64,000 nucleotides of DNA from Morinoia aosen (taxonomy: Eukaryota > Arthropoda > Malacostraca > Amphipoda > Talitridae): assembly GCA_030386875.1 (NCBI GenBank), contig CM059566.1:35624068-35688067 (forward strand), given 5' to 3'. The notes under the pieces were generated by a model. The model had not been told where the DNA came from and did not search any database. It was given only the letters and a program-made list of their open reading frames with translations. The translations under genes were made by a program, and so were the position numbers. Shown here in pieces: positions 1-11,095 of the stretch (position 1 is its first letter; each line of letters opens with the position of its first letter).

Positions 1-130
1 CGTTGAAAAATGAATTACTGATCGTAAGGCTAGAGGACTCTGAGCCTATGAACAATCATGCCTGATTGTTGGAATTAAAATTTGCACTTGAATACATTTA
101 CAAACAAATCATAGATATGATGTAACCTAT

Positions 131-440
131 TATACTATAATAAGAGCCGCGTCCGTCCGTCCGTGTATCACACCCACCAGCCTGCAGCGTGAGATGAGCG
201 CATCTGTCATACAAGCTTCATCAAGTTCACAAATTTCGGTGTATTAACCCAGCAGATTTAGAGTCGGAATGAATATCACGTGTATTGGTAGGTTAGATTA
301 GCTTGGATAGAATATCAGCAGCTGAGACTTTGCTAAGTATAGGAAAGCCATAGAATAGCATGGAAAATCATGGGAAAGCCATGTTAAAGCTCAGTTCGTC
401 CGACATCTAATTCTGCCATTTTTTGACGGGCCGTGCGCAC
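131..440 (+). mobile_element. CCGTCC-rich inverted-end element, copy 1
   Basis: Begins TATACTATAATAAGAGCCGC followed by (GTCC)3, then CAGCCTGCAGCGTGAGATGA and, near 425, TTTTTGACGGGCCGTG. The same modules occur inverted at 5440-5644. Compared with that copy it carries extra sequence between about 215 and 415. No open frame. Confidence 0.6.
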
Positions 441-954
441 TCATAAAAATAAATTTTCTTGAGTGAGTTAAACTCCATTTGCTCTAAATACGGCGAATTC
501 AAAATTAAATATGTTGGAGGTAATGTGTATTAACAAGAAATGTTTGTCCGATCGTCACACTTATTTTTGAAGAAGGTAGTTGGAAGATTGCAAAGACAAG
601 AGACGTGCAAATACATTTTTGAATAATCAGTTATTTAGAGTTCTTTGCGCTTTGAAGCTCGTGGATCTCCTTCATTTCAAATACTGAACCATGGGTTGAT
701 CTAAAAATACTTTTTGCCAGTTTGAGATGCTAAAGGTTCATGGGCTAGTTGACTTAAAGATGTTATAAAAAATATCCACTCGACTTAGGAGAGAAACTTT
801 GCAAAAAAATACGTTTTTTGTTTGCTATTCCGAACTCTCGTGAAGCCATCGCTGCTTCTGCTATTGATGAGTCTGAAATTAGTGGGGAATTTTTTCCAAT
901 AGTTTTTGCGAGTGTGAAGGGTGAATTAGAATGTTGATAATGGCTGCATGAAAG
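441..954. other. No feature seen
   Basis: AT-rich sequence without a credible frame, repeat or terminal inverted repeat. Confidence 0.5.
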
Positions 955-1270
955 CTAATTACGGTTCTCTTCTCCTCCAAGGATGCGAATTTATTTCAGT
1001 TTTTTCCTGGGTTAGTTAAGGTTCCCCTCTTCTCCAAGGATGCGAATTTATTTCATTTTTTTCTGAGAGCTAAATACGGTTCCTTTCTTCTCCAAGGATG
1101 CGAATTTATTTCATTTTATCCTGAGAACTACTTAAGGTTCCCCTCTTCTCTGATACGAATTTATTTCAGTTTTTTCCTGAGTTAGTTAAGGTTCCATTCT
1201 TCTCCATGGATGCGAATTTATTTCATTTTATCCTGAGAGTTAATTGAGGTTCCCTTCTTCTCCAAGAATG
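955..1270. repeat. Minisatellite, about 62 bp x 5
   Basis: Diverged tandem units sharing CTTCTCCAAGGATGCGAATT, then a T-rich run and GAGTTAGTTAAGGTTCC. Confidence 0.8.
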
Positions 1271-1929
1271 CACGCCGTGAATGCATAGTTCCAAATGAAG
1301 CTTTGTCCAGAGCCTATAGCCACAATTTCCACAGCCCTTGGCGTGTGCGTCTGACAAGCTCTAACGTCGCCATTGAGCGGCCTGTGAGCACCAAATACAT
1401 TTCAAGTCATGCTATTTCACGTTCAACAAAAGAATGACGTATACCTCGCTGACTTGACGCTATGGAAGAATGGTTTATCCGCTGGTAATTCGGTGATGGG
1501 ATGGATTTAAATCAGCTTAAATTGTTTGACGCGTCGTTGTCCATGGCAGCGCTAACCAATACAGACATCCTAGTGTTGGCATGACACAGGGCAATGGCAG
1601 CGGAGTTATGAATGAGATTTTTAAAATTTAAGTAGCCGTAGCTGGCAGCGCTCAGTGTAAGTTCTTCCAAGTCGACCAGGTTACGTTACGCGCTGTTTTT
1701 CCGGAAAAAATTCTCAAATTTTGGCTTTTTTCAATTAAAATTTGGGTGTCTAGCAGCTTCAGTGTCTAGCAACTATGCAGTGTAATTACGCGCATTGGAT
1801 CGTGACATCTTAAAAGCATGCATGCATAAGAAGCGTGGACATTTTCCAAGTCGTAAAAACGCATTAGTGGAATTAATCTTTTTCATGTTAGATGTTAAAA
1901 ACCGTGGCTGAAATCGTTTCGAAAAAATA
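1271..1929. other. No feature seen
   Basis: Unique AT-rich sequence. Nothing supported. Confidence 0.5.
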
Positions 1930-2096
1930 ATTCCTCATAATTAATAAGTTACCAGGGAAAAAACTCCTCTGAATTAAGAAATTACGATTAAAAAAAGAAC
2001 TCTTTTGAATGAATAAATTACGATTGAAAAAATAACTCTTCTGAATGAATAAATTACGATTGAAAAAAGAACTCTTCTGGATTAATAAATTACGAG
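1930..2096. repeat. Minisatellite, about 39 bp x 4
   Basis: Units share AACTCTTCTGAATGAATAAA then TTACGATTGAAAAAA. AT-rich. Confidence 0.75.
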
Positions 2097-2734
2097 GGGC
2101 AAGAATGATAAAATAGACTAAAAAGGTTTAAAAGCTGGGTTTTCTTAAATGCTGATGAGTCAAGAGCTTCCGTGGATGAGTGAGAGGGGCGGCATGAGGT
2201 TGGATGTTAGAGGCCGTGCACCACAAAGAACAATCCGTCGTAAATATTGTGGCAAAGAACTGTTGTTTTCGGCAGAAATACGAAAAAATAATGCAATTGG
2301 ACTCTACCGCCCATCACCACCTGGAGTGAGAGCAATACAGAGTTATTTCAACATCTTAACGAACATTTGTTACCGTGGTACAATGTGCAAACTTTTCAAA
2401 GGTAAAATGTTGTTTTTCAACGTAACAAAAAAGAACATTTATCATAGTTGAATGCGCAAATTTTTCAAGCGTAAAGTATTGTTTTTCAACAGGACAAACC
2501 TCTTACTCATAGATTTGCTATCAACTCTTAATGGCAGGTTCAGTATGGTTTGAAAATAAGTTACTGAGGAAACAAGGATGTTGAGCTTGGCCTCCCAGCA
2601 GCCCTGATTTGAGTAAGAAAATCAAACGAACTATGATCAGGATTTGTTTACCAAAATATCTGGCAATATTGTACGAAGGAGCTCTACGGAAGTTAAGACT
2701 CAGCTGCAAAGATCAAATTAACTAAAGTGTCAAA
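2097..2734. other. No gene supported
   Basis: Holds a 100-codon plus frame (2149-2451) without domain, splice context or coding-like composition. A repeated TTTTTCAACGTAACAAA/TTTTTCAACAGGACAAA motif near 2410-2500 hints at a decayed duplication. Confidence 0.45.
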
Positions 2735-2870
2735 ATGACCTTTTTGATGGGGCAACGGGCAATTTTCTCTAGACAACTGCTCCCGGACAATTGGCCGGAT
2801 ATTTCCCTCCGAACAACTGCCTCCGTAGGACAATGGCCCCTCTCTCACCAGCGCTTGCCCGATTTCCCTG
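2735..2870. repeat. Degenerate short tandem region, GGACAA(C/T)TGCC-like
   Basis: Repeated motifs such as CGGACAATTGGCC, CGAACAACTGCC and AGGACAATGGCCCC suggest a decayed minisatellite with a unit of about 20-30 bp. Its minus-strand 97-codon open frame is not credible as a gene. Confidence 0.4.
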
Positions 2871-3454
2871 GATAATTCACATGTTAAATTTAAATTCATG
2901 CATGAAAAATGTCCGAAAACAATTGAGTTAAATTTTGCTTTGATTTTGCATATTTTCGTGTATTTTAGTCCAACGTTGCTCATCATTAATTACGACAGGT
3001 CATTTTCCGTGGTTTAATTTCTCCACGGATGCAGGATCCTCTTCTGATTGTAACCGTGATGTTTCTTATGGTGTGTATGTATAGTTCGTGGTTTATTTCG
3101 CTCAGTTCGCTCTGTTCTTATCCTGTACTTTCATCTTACTGTGTTTTTAAAATAATCACCGCCTTGATATAATGATATCAAGCTTGAGTATCAATATGGT
3201 TTTGGTGAATGTGAACGTTTTCTTGTGACTCCAAAATTTGAACATGCAATGATAAGATGGCATATTTCAACACATCATCAGCAGAGAATCATTATTTAAC
3301 GAATAGTTCCCAATCAATATCAATCGCAAATATAAATCGTCAGCTGTTCAGATCAAGATCATTCGACGATAGAGTTGATCATTTTTTAGATGTTTTAAGG
3401 TTTCAAGGTAGCGCACGAATATTTAATCTCATCCTTAAATGACATTAGTGACAG

Positions 3455-3655
3455 CTCGAAGTTCAATATTCAACTAAAATTCAAAGTCAATTGTAGCTCG
3501 CAGTTTTTAAAATAGCAAATATTAGTGCCTTCATATCGCTATAATCAAGTATTTATGAAAATTGAGCTGGTAACCACCAGTCGTTCAGCATTATCCTGAA
3601 AATTCCTTCCGTGGCTAACGGGGCTCACGTTGCGGCCAAAATGTTGAGCGAGCGG
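3455..3655 (+). repeat. Dispersed repeat family B, copy 1
   Basis: Shares with 25803-26043 and 52037-52245 an opening like TTCAATATTCAACnnAAATT and a closing block like TCCGTGGCCACCGGTGGC (here CCGTGGCTAACGGGGCTCAC) followed by AAnTGTTGA. It is the most diverged of the three. All three lie in the same orientation. Class unknown. Confidence 0.55.
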
Positions 3656-5439
3656 GATCATCTTATTATGATGCATTTATGTCCTCTTCTCAATGAAAAC
3701 ATTGGTACAAAATTAAATAAATCAATAATAATTCCTTGTACAATTTTTAAGAGGAACAGAACCAAGTAATGACTGAAGTAGAACATTAAAAGTAAAAATT
3801 TCTGAGGACGTCAACATCGCTCGTTGGTATTAGATGGTATTCGAATGCCATCGTTCGTTGGTATTGAAAATCGTTCGATCGTTGCTATTCGATGACCGTT
3901 TAGACCTTTTTATACAATGGAATGTTGTTTATGGGCTTATATTTATATCCATATTTTATAGTGATGGCACCGACATATTCTTATAGAGCGTAATGAGATG
4001 ACGCATAACAAATTCAATTCTGGAAATCTAGTACCAAACTGGTATTGCTTGTTTGCATAGCTTATAAACATTTGCCCAAAAAGGGAAAAGAATTGCGACA
4101 TTCAAAATCTGTAATATCACATATGACATTTTTCCTATAACCAATCAATACAAAATAGAAGTGTTGATATAATTTCCGCAGGTAGAGGTGCATGGCAAAG
4201 CGGAATGAGTATCGATTATGGGGAATGCGCTTTTGTTTGTTACTCTCTTTTGACGTATTTTTCAAGGATAAGTTAAGCGTGATTCTCAAATTCCACGATG
4301 TTTCCTTTTCAAATCTTGAAACTGTCTTAAGAAATGATCAGCAAAATTTAACTTGACCCCAGTTTCAAGAAGTAATATCAAAAACGGCCTTTGCCATATT
4401 CCCACTAGCATTACTTTTTCGACTCCTTAGGGAATTGTATGAACATAAGTTGTACAGCATACGGCTGACCTGAGTGCTCGAAATGACCACATTTCCAGAA
4501 GTAGTACTCCTATTAAAGATTTACGTGGTGTAGGGACAGCAATTTTTTTGCCTGTTGAAATAACTGCACTTTCAGAAGTAGTACTCTTATTAAGGATTTG
4601 CTGGGCTTACGTGCCGCGATTTTTTCGTACTTTCATCTATGAATGAACTTTCTCTCGAGAATATGACTTTTTATCTCCGGTCGAGTTCACGGTCGTCCAT
4701 TCCACCTGAACTAACTTCTCTAAGTCATGATCAGAGAACCAGATCATCAGACATTTTTTGCCCCTTCCGTTCTTCCAGGCTCGTTTTACGCGCGTGCTTG
4801 GCGGTCGTACTTATGACTACTTTAACCATGAGAGGTCGTGTCAAGTTGACGCATGGGAAATTTAATTTGGATCTGATTTCTTGAGACCCACGTTCAAAGG
4901 TAACAATTGTGTGCAAAAACAGACGCAGTTTTAGAGTAGGGGTGGCCCAAAAATGGAGTCTAGGTTTTAATTTCCTTCATGTCTATTTAATGCTTTATCT
5001 TTTGCTCCATTGACAAAAAAGCTGAATGAGAGGTGCATTGTAACTTCTAGAATATTTCGAAACATTTGTCTGTACATTTGTTAAAAGTCGGCCAAAATCC
5101 ATTGGAAATTTTTTATTGACTGCTTGTCTGTGGTATTCCTAAAAATATTAAACGAGGTATTGTGCTCAGAATTTTCGTAATTGGTCAAAAGGAACTTCAA
5201 TGACATGATTAACCGAAAGAAGTGAGTTAGAGGAAACATTGTTGGCATGATCATTTGAGTTAAAGTCCATTACGCCGAATTCTGGTTGAAATACCACATT
5301 TTGACTTTACACTTTCAAAAACTGAATTAACAACTACCAAGACGATCACCATTACCATACTTCACCAGAGATGAACTAAGCCAATTTCACGCCACCGGTC
5401 ACATCATTGATACTAGTCCACCCCCTTTATTTGAAATAA
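3656..5439. other. Mostly featureless
   Basis: Apart from the duplication at 4484-4640, only short chance frames. One 81-codon frame at 4639-4884 is mirrored by an open frame on the other strand. Locally repeated TCGTTGGTATT at 3820-3870. Confidence 0.45.
4484..4640. repeat. Two-copy tandem duplication, about 75-80 bp
   Basis: Both copies carry TTTCAGAAGTAGTACTC-like, TTATTAA(A/G)GATTT and AGCAATTTTTT/GCGATTTTTT blocks. Confidence 0.6.
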
Positions 5440-5644
5440 AAAAGAGGGCGAAATGAGAGAAAGGCCGTAAGAAATAAAAAATACAATCTCTCGGGAGTTG
5501 ATGAGGCCGCGTGAACACGGCCCGTCAAAATATATAGGGCTGGAGCTTGTATCACAGATACGCTCATCACACACTGCAGGCTGGCTTCGGACAAACCGAC
5601 CGACCGACGGACGGACGGACGGACGCGGCTCTTATTATTGTATA
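5440..5644 (-). mobile_element. CCGTCC-rich inverted-end element, copy 2
   Basis: Reverse-complement counterpart of 131-440, ending (GGAC)n GCGGCTCTTATTATTGTATA at 5644. It contains ACGGCCCGTCAAAATATATA and ATACGCTCATCACACACTGC. The two copies might be the ends of one 5.5-kb element or two independent insertions; the interior has no coding relic to decide this. Confidence 0.6.
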
Positions 5645-6056
5645 GATTCCGTCTGAAGACTCGTGATAAATATTTTGTTGTGTAAATTTGTCTAGAAATG
5701 GGATCAGTCGTGAGGTTCCTGTACTGTAGTTATTTGTGTGTGGCCAGCAAATTGAAGTTTATGGCCTGTAAATTATGAGATATTTGGGTAGCATGTAGCA
5801 TTGAGTATGTTGCTAGAATAGGATTTAAGCTTGCATGCTTAGTGTTTAGTGAAAATTTTTCGATTAGTACGTGACTTGAAATTCTTGGTAAGTAATGCAT
5901 GGAAATTTATCGGTTACCATAAATTTGAAATTCTTGGTTACAGAGGCTTTTAAGGTTTGGGCTGGTATGGAATTTCAGGTTTATATGGCTACATGTATTA
6001 CCAAATTAATAGTTTGAACCTGGGCTGAAATTCTATATGCAGCGGTGACAAGGCTT

Positions 6057-6164
6057 CCCAGTCTAACTATTTCGTCGGAGCATGAATTTTTTTCGCCGCC
6101 AAAGCGATTTAAATACTTGGGCGGCGAAAAGCACGCATGCAGGCGGCGAAAAAGTTAGACTGGG
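6057..6164 (+). mobile_element. Small MITE, CCCAGTCTAA family, copy 1
   Basis: Starts CCCAGTCTAACT and ends AGTTAGACTGGG, a perfect 12-bp inverted repeat. It contains TTTTCGCCGCC and GGCGGCGAAAA inverted modules. It is 108 bp with no coding capacity. A second copy lies at 18524-18630 in the opposite orientation. Confidence 0.75.
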
Positions 6165-6870
6165 TTGTGTCAGGAGCCCATACAAGAAACGTGGAAATTT
6201 TTAAAAAAAATTTTTTTGTACAAAACTGGACTTCGTAATTTCATCGAAGCACACCGTTTTAAAGAAAAAAACTGATGTATGAAACTCACGCAAAAATTAG
6301 ATGTGGATTTTATCATGTACTTCATTAGATTATGTTTTTATGATTAAACGATCCAGTAAAGAGAGCTTAGGTCTGTGTAAGCTTAAACTGTATAAAGTAT
6401 TCGTAGTGTCTCAAAAATAACTGGAAAATTACTGAATACTTGACCACATTTAAAACTTGTTGATTAACTTAATTAACATTAAAATAAACGTTGATATCCA
6501 AATAACGCATTTGAAATAAAATAATTCGCAAATTTTACATAGCATGTTTGCAGTAACATTATCGTACCTATTCCTTCGTAGGTTTTTTATCATCAAATTA
6601 ATTAGCACCATATTGAAGCTATTCGGTGACCTCACAGCGCCACTTACTTGAACTTTCCTCTTAAAAGAAAAAAATTCGCAAAAATCGTCTTCGGTCAATG
6701 CGAGTCATTTAAAAGGTTTAAAGACCGACCAATAATTTCGAATTAATGTTCTCAAGGAGCACCGTGTCGGTAGCCGGTGATAGGCTGCCATGATCAGTGC
6801 GCTGGAGTTTAGTTTCAAGCATGCGAGTATATACAGCATGTCCTACAGGATCCGAACCGAGTTTTTATTT
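6165..6870. other. No feature seen
   Basis: AT-rich, with only an 82-codon low-complexity frame on the minus strand. Confidence 0.45.
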
Positions 6871-7145
6871 TCCCGTATCAGTAATACCCGTAATTATTTC
6901 CCGTATCAGTAATACCTGTAATTATTTCCCGTATCAGGAATACTCGTGGTTATTTCCCGTATCAGTAATACCCGTAATTAATTCCCGTATCAGTAATACC
7001 CGTAATCATTTCCCGTATCAGTAATACCCGTAATTATTTCCCATATCAGTAATACTCGTAATTATTTCCCATATCAGTAATACCCGTAATTATTTCCCGT
7101 TTCAGGAATACCCGTAATTATTTCACATATTAGTAGTAATCAGCA
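6871..7145. repeat. Minisatellite, 27-28 bp x about 10
   Basis: Unit TCCCGTATCAGTAATACCCG plus TAATTAT. A 75-codon open frame here is a reading of the array. Confidence 0.85.
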
Positions 7146-7330
7146 ATACCTCCTAATTTTGCTTGAAATTAAATGCTATGGTACTCTTACGCTGGTATTA
7201 CTAATACGGAAAAATAAATACTCGGTTTGGGTTTTTGTTGGACATACTGTATGAGCTTCTTGGAAACGTATCTCTTCTGCTGGTAAAAAGTGTGCGGGTT
7301 AATGCGATATATAAAACGAAACTCGAATCA

Positions 7331-7450
7331 GGCAAAAATATCTTAATTTGTAAAAAATTATTCATGAAGAAAAACTCAGATGTTTTTTTGTGCAGAAATG
7401 TCTTGATTTGTAAAAAATGATTTATGGAGAAAAACTGAGAGGTTTTTTGT
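7331..7450. repeat. 60-bp tandem duplication
   Basis: TCTTAATTTGTAAAAAATTA at 7341 recurs as TCTTGATTTGTAAAAAATGA at 7401, each followed by GAAAAACT(C/G)AGA. Confidence 0.7.
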
Positions 7451-7986
7451 CTTTCTTTAATGGTGGTAACCTGTGAGCAATAGGTTTATCAGTTTATTTG
7501 TTCTCCGCTTAGAATTCGGTTTCTTTATTGAAATTTTTTTCCGAACCATCGGCAAACAGTAAAGGGAATCCAATCCTTCAACAAAATTACCTTTTCATAG
7601 CTTGAGCAACATTTTAGTGTCACAATTTGGGGGAAGTTCGACATGAAATGCTACTTGTTCATCGACGGTTTCCTCCTCAAAAATGAATGAACAAACGAAT
7701 GAATATAAATGCAAATTTTTGTATCGAAATAAAACTGGTAGGCCATTCATTTTATTTGTTGAGGCTTTTCTGTGGTCATTCTGTGATAGTTTTTGGTAGG
7801 AACGCTCGGGAAAAATTGAAGAAAATTTAATTTTGAGAAGAACACTAAAAAATTCAAAATTCATGTTAGCACCTCACTTTATCTAAATTTTTGTTCCTTT
7901 GTCTGGCCGGGGAAAAATATCTCACCTTCGATGCATATTATTAAATGAAATTATTACGACACTTCTAGCACCTGAATACTACCTAA

Positions 7987-8029
7987 AATTAAATCACCCC
8001 TGTGTAAAATTTTCAGGGGTGATTTAATT
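7987..8029. repeat. Short perfect hairpin
   Basis: AATTAAATCACCCCTG and its exact reverse complement are separated by about 11 bases. No neighbouring gene uses it. Confidence 0.6.
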
Positions 8030-8519
8030 AAAAATACATTAATGCAAACAAATCGGGTTCTGATATTCAAGTTTATGATAGCACACAGTATGTTGCTTGC
8101 ATGCTTGATATAGTCTATCCAACTGTCGCCCTGTTAACTGGATGCGTGAACACGACAAAATGGTTGCAAGTGTTTTAATTACAATTCGTCCTTTTTTAAT
8201 GATTGCGCGTCACACTTAAGTTGTATTATTACAAAAATGGAGGTATCAGAAACAATGAAGGATGCACAGTCACGCAGTTCAAGTAAAAAGTTTTCGCGCA
8301 TGTTAAAGTTTTTTTAGAGTATGATAATGAAGCTATCGCAGTTTTAGTTCACGTTCTGCTATCAGCAACATCATAGAGCAAAGCTCAATAAAATTAAAAT
8401 TCATCATTCAGCGATAACGTAGGATAACATTCTCTACCCTGTGTTTGGTACGGTGTTGGCACACTACTCTATAACATTAATTCGCGAACGAATATTAAAA
8501 TTTAAAATTGGGTAAGTTG

Positions 8520-8585
8520 GAGATGTTGTGATGTCTGTGTTAGAGGTACGCTCATCACACACCTTCAACTGGTCTACTGATCGGG
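8520..8585 (-). mobile_element. Fragment of the CCGTCC-type element
   Basis: Contains GTACGCTCATCACACACCTTC, cut here to its core TACGCTCATCACACAC, shared with 5560-5580 inside copy 2. The CCGT end is missing. Confidence 0.35.
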
Positions 8586-8611
8586 AAAGTTGTAAATAAA
8601 CTTATCCTAAT

Positions 8612-8925
8612 TAGAAAAATTAGAGAAATTATGTGTGAAAGAACGCGCCGAATTTCACGCTAAAAGAAGACTGTAAAAATAACGATGAAGACAAATAATT
8701 GATGAATGGAAATGAGAGAGAACACGTGAAATTTTACGCTAGAAAACGTGACTACAAAAATGAAAATTAGGGCAAAAAATTGGAGAATTGAAATGAAGAA
8801 CACGCAGAATGGCATGCTAGCTGAAGAGACAGCAAAACTGAAAATAAATGAAGAAAAATTGAGACATTGAAATTTGAAAGAACACGCAGAATTTTACGCT
8901 AGAAGAAGCGACTACAAAAATTAAT
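8612..8925. repeat. Degenerate minisatellite, about 85-95 bp x 3-4
   Basis: Units share GAACACGCAGAATTTTACGC, CTAGAAGAAGCGACTACAAA and A-rich spacers with GAGA(C/A)ATTGAAATG. Confidence 0.65.
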
Positions 8926-10082
8926 CTAAAGGTTTTAATTTGATGTTGCCATTGTCATAGTCCTACGGACCGACCACGCCCATGTTATTGACACAAGTAT
9001 TCAAGAGCATCTTATATAAACCATGTAAAGACTGAGCATATCTCTAATCATTGTTCGTGCCTAATATGATACATGAAAAGCTCTTTAATTAAATTTTAAT
9101 AATATGATTAATTTTTCATGAGATCATTCGCATTAAATCTTTTGGACACCGATACTAAATGACACTTTTAAAGTTGGCAGGATTGAGTTATCTTTCCAGA
9201 CAAGCCTCGCCACTAACACAACACAAAAGTTCACCCACTAATAACTTTCGAAATAATGCACCTATCGACTTCGAATTACTCTCAAATGAAACATTAATTA
9301 AAAAATTCTTTTGTTTAAGCGTTATTTGAAGTCGAAAATCAATATCCTCAATGACTCATTGATATGAGAATTATAGGACCGACCTGCAATTCTAAATTAT
9401 TGAATGGAATTTTTAAAAAGTGCTCTGCGTCTTTTCGATGCTCATTATTTTGTTTGTGTTTTAAATATTTGTTGTTGCGGTGCTTCAATTAAGCGAATCA
9501 TCAAATATTGAACGAGTCGTTCTTTCCAAGGAAAACACCGAAAGCGTCAGTGAAATCAAAAAGTCTCAATTCAATTCTGGTTGAAAACGTATAAGTGGCC
9601 ATAGCAACGACTTTCTTTAGAGCGAACTGGTGGGATATTTTCTACAGCTCGGAATCACGGGACACCGTTCCAAATATTGACGGGGTGCTGAATTCCCAAA
9701 ATAAAGCGGTTGTTCGTTAATAAAGATTGAGAACAGGGGGTTATTTACGATGAATGAATTACCGAACTTTGCATTGAATATGAAATTCCCGTCAGTAGTT
9801 AAGCATTTACGAGTTATAAATTTTTATAAACCCATCGTTGGCTAGAAATGAAGGCAACAATAAGTATCAATTCCGTTCTAAGCACCTTACGTATTCTGAT
9901 AACTCTCAACTTTTTAGGTTACTTTACGCATCACTAAATTTTAAATTATTGTTGTGGTGCGTCAATTTCTGTTAATATGTTATACATAAAATATAAATTT
10001 ATATCAAGGATAAACTGCGACTTAGAGTTAAAGTACAAATTTTTTCGATCTTAGACGTTTTCGAAGCTAACCCAATACCAAT
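8926..10082. other. No feature seen
   Basis: No frame, array or inverted repeat that I could support. Confidence 0.45.
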
Positions 10083-10390
10083 TAAAACAATTTATTTACC
10101 ACAAGCGATACAGAAGTAAATTGTTTCTTAAGTCTAGTACAATGGTCATATTGAGTATAGCTACCTGTGGACCCGAATAAGCTCAGCGATTTCTAGTGCA
10201 TCCTACCATTAACGCCATTCTAAAGTGTACAATGATGTCTAACCTAATTTACTTAACGTAGTTACACATTAGACTAATAAATAAATTAGTTAACTCGATA
10301 TTCGATACTTCATTTTACAAAAAAGTTTACATGGGTAAGATGTTAACAGTGTATAGTAGAGACGATTTAAGAACATGAGATGCCAAGCTT
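10083..10390 (-). mobile_element. 3' fragment of the same LINE family, inverted
   Basis: This segment aligns, reverse-complemented, with 63600-63905 downstream of the LINE relic. No coding remnant of the element was found next to it, so it is probably a strongly 5'-truncated copy. Its sequence includes acaagcgatacagaagtaa and ctagtacaatggtcatatt, both present in inverted form near the window's end. Confidence 0.6.
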
Positions 10391-10501
10391 ACCTTGTCAC
10401 AACTGCTGTCTCTCCTGCGTTGATCATTGATTTATAAGAAAAAATATAATCTAAAGTTAATCGCAGAATACTATTTCAAATATTTGACACGTACAATCAT
10501 T

Positions 10502-10565
10502 TGACTGAATACAATTTTGACTGTATACAATTTTGACTGTATACAATTTTGATTGTATACAATTG
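10502..10565. repeat. Short tandem repeat, 20 bp x 3
   Basis: Unit TGTATACAATTTTGACTGTA region; TGTATACA is itself palindromic. Confidence 0.8.
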
Positions 10566-10941
10566 AAAAGTATTAAATTAGAAGTTAATTTCATCTGTAC
10601 ATGGAAACTAACATTGAGACACAGGCTCAACAGCGTGAGTATCTATTTTGATCTTTTATTCATATCGTATAATGTTCACGATAGCCTTGAGTGATAACGT
10701 CTCTCTAGTATCTGACTCTCGCTAATCTCTTATACCAGAATCACTTGAAATGAAAATTCCATGAACTTCTTGTGTTATGAAGCATGTTCTTGAGCTATGT
10801 AATCGCTCACAGCTGAATATGTGTACACGAAGAATTAGTTTGCAAACTTCCGAGCAGTTGTCCTTCGAGTTTTATGTGCAAGGATTCATTTACTTGCATT
10901 CAGTGTACTTTCAGGAACATCGACGGCTGCCGCAGAAGCCT

Positions 10942-11095
10942 AAGATTATGTCATTGTGAGGGGATATTGTCCACCATCATCATGTCATATAATGTCATCA
11001 AGATAATATTGATGTTAATTCATCAATATTATCTTGATGACAATATATGACATGTTGATGGTGGACAATCTCCCATCATAATGACAAATAATCTT
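10942..11095. mobile_element. Near-perfect palindrome, foldback MITE
   Basis: A 154-bp inverted repeat with arms of about 70 bp meeting at TTAATT near 11016. The outer ends are AAGATTATGTCATT and AATGACAAATAATCTT. Mismatches between the arms are few. No target duplication was identified, so the transposon assignment is inference. Confidence 0.65.
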
